Shown: positions 53,519 through 61,376 of the stretch, piece by piece
How the letters are laid out: every line of letters begins with the position of its first letter
Numbering within the stretch: position 1 is the first letter of the stretch
Assembly: GCF_004959925.1 (NCBI RefSeq)
Contig: NZ_SPUW01000002.1
Coordinates: 124,001 to 188,000 of the forward strand
DNA from: Pseudooceanicola onchidii
Lineage (GTDB): Bacteria; Pseudomonadota; Alphaproteobacteria; Rhodobacterales; Rhodobacteraceae
DNA length: 64,000 nt
Direction of reading: 5' to 3'
Position numbers and translations under genes: made by a program
Notes under the pieces: model-generated
What the model saw: the letters and a program-made list of their open reading frames with translations, nothing else
Databases searched by the model: none
Told to the model about the DNA's origin: nothing

Positions 53519-53904
53519 AGCGCAAACGCGAAAGATCGAAACGCGAACCGACCATTGCGCTGATCAACATCGTCTTCCTGATGCTGGTGTTCTTCATGGT
53601 CGCCGGATCGCTGGCGCCGCCCTTGGACAAGGATCTGGCACTGGTCGACACCCGCGATCTGGACGGCGTCGCGCCGCCCGATGCGCTGGTCGTGCATCCC
53701 GATGGACGGCTCAGCTATCGCGGTGAGGCGATCGTGGACGCGGCGGCCTATCTTGCCGGGTCAGACGGGGACGCCGAGACCAAGGTCGCGCGGATTGTGC
53801 CCGACCGGAACCTGCCCGCCGGTCAGCTGGTCGCGCTGGCCCGCGATCTGCGGGTGGCCGGTGCGACCTCGGTCCTGATTGTCACGGAACGGGGGCTGGA
53901 ATGA
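53515..53904 (+). CDS. Second ExbD-like protein with Asn in place of the proton Asp
   Basis: A 129-residue ExbD-family protein with the same layout as its neighbour: basic tail MKRKRERSKREP, one membrane helix and a periplasmic domain. In the helix it reads IALINIVFLMLVFF, so Asn18 stands where ExbD carries the proton-binding Asp (codon AAC at 53566-53568). It starts with GTG within the exbD stop and overlaps tonB by 4 nt. It may pair with the first ExbD in a mixed dimer. The ExbD call is clear; the functional effect is inferred. Confidence 0.88.
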   Translation: MKRKRERSKREPTIALINIVFLMLVFFMVAGSLAPPLDKDLALVDTRDLDGVAPPDALVVHPDGRLSYRGEAIVDAAAYLAGSDGDAETKVARIVPDRNLPAGQLVALARDLRVAGATSVLIVTERGLE

Positions 53905-54941
53905 TCGCGTCGTCAAAACCGCTCAAGATCCTGGCGCTGGTCGCCGCCGGCGTGATGCACACCGCCGTGGCCGTCGCGCTGATCCGGGACGAGCCCGTGC
54001 TGGTCGAAGGCATGGCCGGCGGTCAAGAAGCGCAGATCGGGTCCAGCTTTGCCGACATGGCGGCAGGCACGATGACGCCCGAGCCGGTCGAGGACACCAC
54101 CGAGGTCGTGGAGCCGGAGGAGGTCGAGACGGCCGAGATCGAGCCGGTCGACACGCCCGAGCCCGAGTTCAGTGAAGCAGACCCCGTCGAGGCCGACCTC
54201 GCGGAAGCGGAGACGCCTGACACCGCAGAACAGCCGACCCCGACCGACACCCCCGTGGTGCCGGAGCAGATGGCCGCGCTGGTGCCCGAGGTGCCCGACG
54301 GCGCGCTGGCCCCGGTGCCGGACATCGCGCAGCCCGAGGTGGCCGAACCCGAGCCGTTGACGCCCGAGGTGCTTGAAGCCGCGAAACCCGAGATCACGGA
54401 AACCGCCCCGGTGACAGAGCCTGTTGAGACCCTGCAGGCGCAGACGGACGTTCCGGTGACGGAAATGTCCAAGCGGCCGGTCATGCGCGATCCGGCGATG
54501 GAAACGCCGATCAAGCGGGCCGAGGCGCCGAAGCCCAAGCCGAATCCCAAACCCGTGGCCAAGAAGGCCCCGCAGGGCAACGCCCAGCAAAACGCGCGGG
54601 CCGGGTCGACGACCGGATCGCAGACCGCGACCGCCAAGGCCCAGGGTGTGGCCAAGGGCAAGGCGACCGAGTCCGGCAATGCGGCCGTCAGCAACTATCC
54701 CGGCCAGGTGCAGCGCAAGCTGGCGCGGGTGCGCAAACCGTCGATGAACCGGCGTGGCACGGCCTGGGTGGCCTTTTCGATCAACGCCTCAGGCGGGCTT
54801 GGCGGGGTGTCGGTCAGCAAGTCGTCCGGTGATGCCCGCATCGATCAGGCCGCACTGAAGATGGTGCAGCGCGCCGCACCCTTCCCCCGCCCCCCCGCAG
54901 GGGCGCAACGCCGCTTTTCGGTGCCGATCCAGTTCCGCTGA
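53901..54941 (+). CDS. tonB: Energy transducer TonB
   Basis: A 346-residue TonB. The N-terminal membrane anchor (about 8-26, LKILALVAAGVMHTAVAVAL) includes the His expected in TonB. A long acidic and Pro-rich rod of EP/ET repeats (about 55-170) and a basic Lys-Pro stretch (about 205-225) follow. The C-terminal domain ends AAPFPRPPAGAQRRFSVPIQ. TonB carries energy from ExbBD to outer-membrane receptors. It is the last gene of the operon; a two-way terminator follows. Confidence 0.94.
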   Translation: MIASSKPLKILALVAAGVMHTAVAVALIRDEPVLVEGMAGGQEAQIGSSFADMAAGTMTPEPVEDTTEVVEPEEVETAEIEPVDTPEPEFSEADPVEADLAEAETPDTAEQPTPTDTPVVPEQMAALVPEVPDGALAPVPDIAQPEVAEPEPLTPEVLEAAKPEITETAPVTEPVETLQAQTDVPVTEMSKRPVMRDPAMETPIKRAEAPKPKPNPKPVAKKAPQGNAQQNARAGSTTGSQTATAKAQGVAKGKATESGNAAVSNYPGQVQRKLARVRKPSMNRRGTAWVAFSINASGGLGGVSVSKSSGDARIDQAALKMVQRAAPFPRPPAGAQRRFSVPIQFR

Positions 54942-54964
54942 TCCAACAATGGCAATGACATGAA

Positions 54965-54992
54965 AAAACCGCGCCCCGATAGGCGCGGTTTT
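54965..54992. terminator. Two-way terminator between tonB and the TonB-dependent receptor
   Basis: An 11-bp stem AAAACCGCGCC / GGCGCGGTTTT with a 6-nt loop. It has T-runs on both strands and lies between the convergent tonB and receptor genes. Confidence 0.9.
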
Positions 54993-55039
54993 GCTTTGCA
55001 AGGTGTAGTCCGGGGGGCGCATTGGCCCCCCGGCCCGGA

Positions 55040-57013
55040 TCAGAACCGCATCGTCGCCATGATCCCGAAGGACCGGCCCGGTTCTGTCAGCGGAACCACG
55101 TTGGCAAAACCGACACCGTCGTTGCCGCGACCCGAATAGGTTTCGTCAAAGACGTTCTTGATGTCGAACCGCACTTCAAGGTTCTTGACCGCCTTGGGCT
55201 TGTAGGTGGCCCAGAGGTTCACGACCTCGTACCCCGGCAGCGCCGAATAGGGCGCCCCTAGAGAGGCGGGGGCATCGTTCTTCAGCGCGATCTCGGCGGT
55301 GCCGCCGATGCGGATCTCCTCGGTCACGTCATAGGCGCCCGAAAGGCCGATGATGTGGCCGACCGGACGGCCGACATAGTAGCCGGTGGTCGGCGTGGTC
55401 GATCCGTTGGTCTTGACGTCGGCGTAGGTCCAGTTCGCCTCGAAATACCCGCGCGACGCGGTATGGCGCATCGACAGGTCGACACCCTGAGAGGTGATGG
55501 TGTTGACGCTGGCCGCCGCCGTGAAGGGATCGTCCGCCCCGGTGATTTCCGTGTGGAACAGTGCCCCGGCCAAGGTCAGCGGACCCTGTTCGAACCGCAG
55601 GCCGATCCGGGCATTGTTGGCGCGGCTGGTCGTCGGGGTTGCATAGGTGGCAAAGCTGTTGGTCAGCACGCCGCCCCGCAGCTGCTGGAGGTTGATGAGC
55701 GAAGCTTCGTTCAGCTCGTACCCGCCCCAGACCGAGGCCGCCCCGACGTTCAGCGTCAGCTGGTCGGACAGGATCACGTCGGCCGAGGCATTGGCGCTCA
55801 GCCCGCTGTCGCTCCACTTCTGGCCGGTCGGGCTGGTGAAGGTCTGGCTGTCGGCGCGGAAACCGTAAGATAGCGACAGGCGGTCGCCGACATCCTGCCG
55901 CATCTGGGCATAGACGCCGATACTTTGGACCTTTTCGCTGTTGACCGAGGCATAGGTGTTCGCCGTGGTGCCGACCGGACCGATCGGCGTGGCTTCGTCG
56001 ACAAAGAAATCGACACCCGCCGTCAGGACACCGCTGCCGACGTAGAAGTCGTTTTCGATCTTGCCGGACAGGCTGGTGTTGCGGCCCTTCACGGTGCCGA
56101 CGTCGACATATTGTTCGTTGAAGGCGAGCTGAATCGTGGGCGTAAGGGCGCCGTCGGGGTTTTCGTCGCTGTAGGTCAGCGCATAGCTGGTGCGTTCCGT
56201 CACGGCCATCAGATAGGTCGTGGGCCGCCCGGGCACGGCTTCGAAGTCGGGCCGGGCAAAGCCGCCCTGGAACGGCCGCATCCCCTTGTCCGAGATATTC
56301 TCGGCCGAGAATTCGATCCGCTTGCCGCTGTCCGAGGTGTAGGCGAACTTGCCGAAATAATCCGTCAGCTCGGGTTCCGTCCCGCCGATGGTCTTGCCCG
56401 AGCCATCGACGTAATCGTCACCGGTCTGGTGCGAATAGCCCAGCAGGTATTCGAAGCCGCCCTGCAGGCCGAAGACGGCCAGGTTGCGCCGGAAGCCGTT
56501 GCCGTTGGAATTGTAGGCAAGCGAGGCGACACCGCCGAAGGTATTGCCATCTTCCAGAAGGTCGGCGGCATCCTTGGTTTCATAGGCGATCACACCGGCC
56601 AGCGCGCCGGGACCCGCATCGGCCGGGGCAAGGCCCGAACTGACCTGCACCTGTTTCAGCAGGTAAGGGTCGATCGGCACGTTGCCGGTGTGATGGAAGG
56701 CGCCCTTGTTCTGGCGCGCGCCGTCGATGGTGACGGCCAGGTTGCTTTCCTCGATCCCGTGCACCATCACCTTCTGCGCCACAACGGCACCGCCGGTGGC
56801 CAGGATTTCGGACTGGCCCGCGAAAAGTTCGTCAGCCGAGGCGGCGTTGCGTTCCGCCATTTCCTCTTCCGAGATGACGGTGTTGCCAAGCGCGTCCTGC
56901 GCGGCATCGCTTTCGACGCGGATGGTATCCAGTTGAACGACGTCCTGCGCCTGGACGAGCGGCGCGTAAAACGCCGCCCCCGCCAGCAGGATCGCCTTGC
57001 GAGAGAGTGTCAT
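55040..57013 (-). CDS. TonB-dependent outer-membrane receptor (siderophore/iron-chelate type)
   Basis: A 657-residue receptor. The signal peptide is about 1-22 (ending VQAQ), with a TonB box-like DVVQLDTIRVESD next. The plug domain contains LATGGAVVAQKVMVHGIEES and TIDGARQNKGAFHHTGNVPI. A 22-strand beta-barrel ends in the Phe terminus (GIMATMRF). It faces the tonB operon and lies beside an iron-chelate ABC transporter, so an iron complex is the likely cargo. Heme, catecholate or hydroxamate specificity cannot be read directly. Confidence 0.92.
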   Translation of the reverse strand: MTLSRKAILLAGAAFYAPLVQAQDVVQLDTIRVESDAAQDALGNTVISEEEMAERNAASADELFAGQSEILATGGAVVAQKVMVHGIEESNLAVTIDGARQNKGAFHHTGNVPIDPYLLKQVQVSSGLAPADAGPGALAGVIAYETKDAADLLEDGNTFGGVASLAYNSNGNGFRRNLAVFGLQGGFEYLLGYSHQTGDDYVDGSGKTIGGTEPELTDYFGKFAYTSDSGKRIEFSAENISDKGMRPFQGGFARPDFEAVPGRPTTYLMAVTERTSYALTYSDENPDGALTPTIQLAFNEQYVDVGTVKGRNTSLSGKIENDFYVGSGVLTAGVDFFVDEATPIGPVGTTANTYASVNSEKVQSIGVYAQMRQDVGDRLSLSYGFRADSQTFTSPTGQKWSDSGLSANASADVILSDQLTLNVGAASVWGGYELNEASLINLQQLRGGVLTNSFATYATPTTSRANNARIGLRFEQGPLTLAGALFHTEITGADDPFTAAASVNTITSQGVDLSMRHTASRGYFEANWTYADVKTNGSTTPTTGYYVGRPVGHIIGLSGAYDVTEEIRIGGTAEIALKNDAPASLGAPYSALPGYEVVNLWATYKPKAVKNLEVRFDIKNVFDETYSGRGNDGVGFANVVPLTEPGRSFGIMATMRF

Positions 57014-57128
57014 GTCCCATTCCCCAAATATCTAACGTTCATGCTTGCTGAACGCTCGAGGGGTGGGCGCATGGCTGGCTAACAGGGTTGGCGATATTTT
57101 ACCTTAGTAAATTTGTCAATTTACCCGG
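57014..57128 (-). promoter_or_regulatory. Receptor promoter with operator array
   Basis: On the minus strand TTGACA (57114-57119) and TATCGC (57091-57096) are 17 bp apart, a plausible promoter. The spacer is filled by the dyad TTTAC-CTTA-GTAAA (57098-57111). It overlaps a second dyad, GTAAATT-TGTC-AATTTAC (57107-57124), so three half-sites are 9-13 bp apart. Between promoter and ATG there is a further inverted repeat, CGTTCA-N7-TGAACG (57036-57054). The layout fits repression of the receptor gene. Confidence 0.7.
57100..57118 (-). promoter_or_regulatory. Iron-block operator copy A, receptor promoter
   Basis: Minus strand TGACAAATTTACTAAGGTA. It lies inside the receptor's -35/-10 region and shares TTTACTAAGGTA with copy B at 60783-60801 and AGGTA plus TGAC with copy C at 51979-51997. 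Confidence 0.7.
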
Positions 57129-57881
57129 CTAGACCACCACGTAAGGACGGCCTTGCAGCGTCTCGACCGTTGCAGATGTGCCGAACACATCGCGCAATAA
57201 GGCCTCGGTCACGATCTGGGCCGGCTGACCCTGCGCGGCGATGCGACCGTCTTTCAGCACGACTAGGCGGTCGGCGAACCCGGTGGCATAGTTGATGTCG
57301 TGCAGCACGATGACGACCGTCCGGCCATCGCGATCGGCCATGTCGCGCACCAGCCCCATCAGGTCACGCGCCGCCGCGATGTCGAGGTTGTTCAGCGGTT
57401 CATCCAGCAGCAGGTACGGCGTGTCCTGCGCATAGGCCATGGCGACGAAGGCGCGTTGCCTCTGCCCGCCCGAGATCTCGTCGAGGAACCGGTGGCGCAG
57501 GGCCAGAAGATCGAACCGGGTCAGCGCCTGTTCAACGTGGTCGCGATCGATCGCACCGGGACGGCCGCGATGCCAGGGATAGCGCCCGAATGACACCAGA
57601 TCCGCAACGCTAAGCCGGGCCGACACATGGGTCGACTGCGCCATGACGGCGAGGGTCCGGGCAAGATCCCGGTCGCTGGTCCGGCCGACCTCCTGCCCGC
57701 CGACGGTGATGCGTCCGGCCTGGATCTTCTGCAGTCGCGCGATCAGGGACAGCAGGGTCGACTTGCCGGCCCCGTTCGGCCCGATCAAAGCCGTCACGCC
57801 CCCTTCGGGAAGAGTCAGATCGATGTCATGCAGGATCGGGCTGCCGCCGATGGCGTGGCTCAGGCCTTCGATGCGGATCAT
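57129..57881 (-). CDS. Iron-chelate ABC transporter ATP-binding protein
   Basis: A 250-residue ABC ATPase of the FecE/YclP type. Walker A is LIGPNGAGKSTLLSLIARL (about 32-50), the signature is EISGGQRQRAFVAMAYAQDT (about 132-151), and Walker B is YLLLDEPLNNLDIAAA. It powers import of an iron-siderophore through the two upstream permeases. Its ATG overlaps the preceding permease stop by 4 nt. It is last of the SBP-permease-permease-ATPase operon. Confidence 0.93.
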   Translation of the reverse strand: MIRIEGLSHAIGGSPILHDIDLTLPEGGVTALIGPNGAGKSTLLSLIARLQKIQAGRITVGGQEVGRTSDRDLARTLAVMAQSTHVSARLSVADLVSFGRYPWHRGRPGAIDRDHVEQALTRFDLLALRHRFLDEISGGQRQRAFVAMAYAQDTPYLLLDEPLNNLDIAAARDLMGLVRDMADRDGRTVVIVLHDINYATGFADRLVVLKDGRIAAQGQPAQIVTEALLRDVFGTSATVETLQGRPYVVV

Positions 57882-58843
57882 GCGGCTCTCCGTTTCAGCA
57901 GGAGGTAAAGGAACACCGCGCCGCCGATCAGCTCGATGACGACGGTCAGGGGCGTGGCCAGGTCCAGCAGACGCTCCATCACCAGCTGACCGCCGATCAG
58001 GATGATGCCGCCGATCAGCGCGGCGCAGGGCAGCAGGATGGCGTGGCGGTGCGTCGGTGTGACCATGTGGGCAAAGGCCGTCACGATCAGGCCGAAGAAA
58101 CTGGCCGGTCCGAAACCGCCCGACGACAGCGGCCCGGCCAGCGACGTCGCCGCAGCCACCAGCAGACAGATCGTCAGCAGGGCCAGCCGGTGCAGAGACG
58201 CGGGGGGTTCGCCAAGGCCCGTCGCGGCCTCCTGCCCCAGGGACAGCACGTCAAGGCGGTGCCGCAGGTGCCAGGCAAGACCCGTGCCGACGATCACCGC
58301 CACGGCTGACACCGCCAGAAGCACGCCGTCGATCTGGGTGAACCGGGCAAAGGACAGCGACTGCACCGTCTGGAATTCATTCGGGTCGATCAGCCGCTGC
58401 AGAAATTCGGTGATCGCGCGGATCAGCAGGCCGATCACGATCCCGGTCAGCACAAGCCGCACCATGTCACCCCGCGCCAGCCGCATCAGCACGCCGAACA
58501 GCACCAGCCCAAGCGCCGTCATTGCCGTCAGGTTCAGCGCGAAAAGCACCCCGGGCGACAGGGCGGAAAACCCGACCGAGCCGAGCGTATGCACCAGGGC
58601 CGTCAGCACGAAGACATACAGGGCATCGAACCCCATCAGGGACGGCGTCAGGATCCGGTTGCCGGTGATCGTCTGGAACAGCACCGTGGCCACGGCGATC
58701 GCCACACCCACCAGCATCAGCGCGGCCAGTTTCGTCAGCCGGTAGGGCAGGATGAACGCGACCGGCCCCTTGAGGTCGATCAGGATATAGGCCGCCGCGC
58801 TTAGCGCCAGCAGGAGGGCCAGGGCGATCAGGCGTCTAGGCAC
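57878..58843 (-). CDS. Iron-chelate ABC transporter permease 2 (FecCD family)
   Basis: A 321-residue FecCD-type permease with about nine to ten helices. Family pieces are TGNRILTPSLMGFDALYVFV and GPLSSGGFGPASFFGLIVTA near 235-254, then HMVTPTHRHAILLPCAALIG. The start is GTG at 58843, preceded by GGGGGCGGA. It overlaps the first permease gene by 8 nt. It pairs with that permease to form the import channel. Confidence 0.92.
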   Translation of the reverse strand: MPRRLIALALLLALSAAAYILIDLKGPVAFILPYRLTKLAALMLVGVAIAVATVLFQTITGNRILTPSLMGFDALYVFVLTALVHTLGSVGFSALSPGVLFALNLTAMTALGLVLFGVLMRLARGDMVRLVLTGIVIGLLIRAITEFLQRLIDPNEFQTVQSLSFARFTQIDGVLLAVSAVAVIVGTGLAWHLRHRLDVLSLGQEAATGLGEPPASLHRLALLTICLLVAAATSLAGPLSSGGFGPASFFGLIVTAFAHMVTPTHRHAILLPCAALIGGIILIGGQLVMERLLDLATPLTVVIELIGGAVFLYLLLKRRAA

Positions 58844-59780
58844 GGGTCCGCCCCCGGTTCAGCATCACCACGAATGCCGTCGCCCCGATGACCGCGATCG
58901 TCGTGGCCACCGGCACTTCGTAGGGCGCGCGGATGACCCGGCCCAGGATGTCCGCCGCCAGCACCAGGATCGCCCCGGCCAGGGCGGTCAGCGGCAGGGC
59001 ACGCCGCAGGTTGTCCCCGGCCAGACGCGCAACAAGATTGGGCACCACCAGCCCGACGAAGGGGATCGCACCAAGGGTCACCACGATCATCGCCGTCACG
59101 ACGGAAATCGCCGCCACCGCCGCCGCCGTCACCAGCCCGACGTTCAACCCAAGGGCGCGGGCGGCGTCTTCGCCAAGGCTCAGCAGGCTCAGCCGGTCCG
59201 CGATCAGATAGGTCGCGCCCGAGGCCACAGCGCCGATCCACAGCAGTTCGTAGCGCCCCCGCAGCACGCCCGACAGCTCTCCGGTCAGCCAGGTGCCGAG
59301 AAACTGCATCATGTTGCCCTGGTAGGCCACGAAGGTCACGACCGCGCCGATCACGCCGCCATAGACAAGGGCAACCAGCGGCACCAGAAGCGGCTGGGTC
59401 GGCGGCAGGGGCCGGATCAGCGCCATCAGCCCAAGGCTGCCTGCCAACGCACAGAGCGCCGCAGCCGCCATCTTCACCCCAATCGCCGCACCCGGCAGCA
59501 CCAGCGTGCACAGCAAAACGCCAAGCGCCGCGCTTTGCCCCGCGCCCGCAGTCATGGGTTCGATGAACCGGTTGCGCGCCAGCACCTGCATCACCTGCCC
59601 GGACATGGCCAGCCCGACCCCGGCCAGTACCGCCGCGACCGTGCGCGGCAGGCGGCTTTCCAGCATCAGCGCGCGTCCCTCGGGTGTCAGAAACAGATCG
59701 GCCAGCGACTGGTCCGCCGCCCCGATGGCCAGCGACAGAAGCCACAGACCGGACAGAAGGGCAGCGCCCGCGAGACGCAC
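58836..59780 (-). CDS. Iron-chelate ABC transporter permease 1 (FecCD family)
   Basis: A 314-residue FecCD-type permease. RLPRTVAAVLAGVGLAMSGQ near 43-62 is the conserved N-terminal block, with VLARNRFIEPMTAGAGQSAA after it. ALGLNVGLVTAAAVAAISVV and TLGAIPFVGLVVPNLVARLA near 236-255 are the transport-domain blocks. The GTG start at 59780 directly abuts the stop of the binding-protein gene, so translation is probably coupled. Confidence 0.92.
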   Translation of the reverse strand: MRLAGAALLSGLWLLSLAIGAADQSLADLFLTPEGRALMLESRLPRTVAAVLAGVGLAMSGQVMQVLARNRFIEPMTAGAGQSAALGVLLCTLVLPGAAIGVKMAAAALCALAGSLGLMALIRPLPPTQPLLVPLVALVYGGVIGAVVTFVAYQGNMMQFLGTWLTGELSGVLRGRYELLWIGAVASGATYLIADRLSLLSLGEDAARALGLNVGLVTAAAVAAISVVTAMIVVTLGAIPFVGLVVPNLVARLAGDNLRRALPLTALAGAILVLAADILGRVIRAPYEVPVATTIAVIGATAFVVMLNRGRTRA

Positions 59781-60689
59781 CTATCTGTCCCCGGCCAGAC
59801 CTTCCGACACCTCGTCAATCGTCCGGTTCAGAGACTGAATTCCGCCGGTTGAGATATAGAGTTCAGCCGGGGAAAGATAGATGATGCGCCCCGCCTTGGC
59901 CGCGCGCGTGTCCTGAACCAGCGGCGTGTCCAGCGTGGCCCGCGCCGCCTGATCCCCGCCGCCGATGGCCGCCGCACGGTCCACGACCAGCAGCGTTTCA
60001 GGATCGGCCTCGGCGATGTATTCAAACGACACCGCCTCTCCGTGCCGGTTCTCGGCGATGCCCTGCACGGCCTGGCCGAACCCGACCTCGGTATGAAGCC
60101 AGCCAAAGCGGCTGTCGGGGCCGAAGACCGACAGCTTCGGCCCGTTGGTCATCAGGATCAGCGCGTCGCCCCCCGTCGACTCGACCCGCGCGCGCAGATC
60201 GGCCAGCTTCGCGTCCAGCGCGTCCGACAGGGCGGCCGCCTCATCGACCTTCCCCAGCATCTGTCCAAAGGCCTCAAGTCGCGCCTTGCCGTCGGCAAGG
60301 GCGTCCGTCCCGACGCTCATGTCCGCCACCGGGGCGATGCGCGACAGGGCATCGGCCATGGCGGCCGACCGGGGGCCGACGACGATGACATCAGGGGCCA
60401 GCGCGGCGATGGCCTCCATGTCCGGCTCGAAGAAGCTCCCCACTTTCGCGGCACCGGCGACCTGCGGCAGGTAATCGACATAAAGCGGCGCGACGACCCC
60501 GGTCGGAATCACCCCCAGGGCAGTGATCGTGTCGATGGCCGAGACATCCAGCGCAACGATGCGCTCGGGCCGGTTTTCCAGGGTCATGTCGCCGGTCGCG
60601 GTGGCGAAGGTGACCGGATCGGCCAGCACCGGCGCGGCCAGACCAAGGGACAGAAGACAGGCGGAAAACAGGCGGCGCGACAGCGGCAT
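59781..60689 (-). CDS. Siderophore ABC transporter substrate-binding protein (FatB/YclQ-like)
   Basis: A 302-residue periplasmic binding protein of the FepB/FatB helical-backbone class. The signal peptide is about 1-23 (ending APVLA). TLENRPERIVALDVSAIDTI near 34-53 and AALAPDVIVVGPRSAAMADA near 92-111 are family blocks, and RIIYLSPAELYISTGGIQSL is near the end. It is first in the operon, about 94 nt from the shared operator. The ligand is probably a catecholate-type chelate or heme-like compound; sequence alone cannot decide. Confidence 0.92.
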   Translation of the reverse strand: MPLSRRLFSACLLSLGLAAPVLADPVTFATATGDMTLENRPERIVALDVSAIDTITALGVIPTGVVAPLYVDYLPQVAGAAKVGSFFEPDMEAIAALAPDVIVVGPRSAAMADALSRIAPVADMSVGTDALADGKARLEAFGQMLGKVDEAAALSDALDAKLADLRARVESTGGDALILMTNGPKLSVFGPDSRFGWLHTEVGFGQAVQGIAENRHGEAVSFEYIAEADPETLLVVDRAAAIGGGDQAARATLDTPLVQDTRAAKAGRIIYLSPAELYISTGGIQSLNRTIDEVSEGLAGDR

Positions 60690-60816
60690 GAACGGACCTC
60701 GGGGTCATGTGTTTCTGGCTGACGCGACGGCGCTGGCTGGTCATCCGGTGCTTAACCTCTTGTCAAATATGGGTCAACAAAATACCTTAGTAAAAGAATC
60801 AGAAAGGAAGTTCCCG
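60690..60816. promoter_or_regulatory. Divergent promoter region of the ABC operon and DUF2218-hemP
   Basis: Rightward, TTGTCA (60760-60765) and TACCTT (60783-60788) are 17 bp apart. Leftward, TTTACT (60789-60794, minus strand) and CATATT (60766-60771, minus strand) are also 17 bp apart. The shared operator copy B at 60783-60801 overlaps the rightward -10 and the leftward -35, so one regulator could control both. GAAAGGAAG precedes the DUF2218 ATG. Confidence 0.65.
60783..60801 (-). promoter_or_regulatory. Iron-block operator copy B
   Basis: Minus strand TGATTCTTTTACTAAGGTA. Its last 12 bases TTTACTAAGGTA are identical to copy A in the receptor promoter. Confidence 0.7.
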
Positions 60817-61101
60817 ATGGTCACCGCCTCGACCAGGTTCGAAACGCCGAACGCGTCGAAATACCTTCAGTCCCTGTGCAAGCATTTCGCGCACAAGGTT
60901 TCCGTCAGCTACGACGCGGTCCAGGGCCGGGCGGATCTGCCGCCGGGTCCGGCGGTTCTGCAGGCCGACGACACCGGGCTGAACATCGAGGTCAGCGGCG
61001 CGGACGTGCAAAGCCTGATGCGCGCCAAGTTCATCATCGAGGATCACCTGCTGCGTTTTGCATTTCGCGAAGAACCGGAGGCCCTGCAATGGAGCGCGTA
61101 G
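60817..61101 (+). CDS. DUF2218 domain protein, iron-associated
   Basis: A 94-residue cytoplasmic protein of the DUF2218 family. Residues about 8-40 (RFETPNASKYLQSLCKHFAH) form a helix with Cys and two His, and IEVSGADVQSLMRAKFIIED plus HLLRFAFREE follow. The family often sits next to siderophore and heme uptake genes; the biochemical role is unknown, though His/Cys could bind heme or iron. The ATG at 60817 follows AAAGGAAG. Its 3' end overlaps hemP by 13 nt in another frame. Confidence 0.88.
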   Translation: MVTASTRFETPNASKYLQSLCKHFAHKVSVSYDAVQGRADLPPGPAVLQADDTGLNIEVSGADVQSLMRAKFIIEDHLLRFAFREEPEALQWSA

Positions 61102-61256
61102 TTCGAGAAGTCCGTCGGGATCCTGACCTGGCCCGGATCCCCCAGTATCGCGCCAAGGACCTGACCGGAGACGGAAAACAGGCTGAAATCGAATTGGACG
61201 GCAAGGTCTATTCCCTGCGGATCACCCGCGCCGGAAAGCTGATCCTGACCAAGTGA
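61089..61256 (+). CDS. hemP: Hemin uptake protein HemP
   Basis: A 55-residue HemP-family protein. The C-terminal signature ELDGKVYSLRITRAGKLILT is complete. In other bacteria HemP is an iron-regulated factor needed for induction of heme uptake genes. Its ATG lies in the last 13 nt of the DUF2218 gene, so translation is coupled. It is small but well supported by the family motif. Confidence 0.9.
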   Translation: MERVVREVRRDPDLARIPQYRAKDLTGDGKQAEIELDGKVYSLRITRAGKLILTK

Positions 61257-61291
61257 TCGCGGTCAGTCGGGTGTCGCCCCCTTGCGGGCGC

Positions 61292-61313
61292 GGGGCCCCT
61301 TGGGGTCCCTTTC
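61292..61313 (+). terminator. Weak terminator after hemP
   Basis: A 7-bp stem GGGGCCC / GGGTCCC with a CTTG loop and a following TTT, 36 nt after the hemP stop. Confidence 0.5.
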
Positions 61314-61376
61314 GATTCGGGCTGGCATCGGGCCGTGCTGCGTGACTAGGGTCGGGCAAAGGATGCCGGACCCAAG

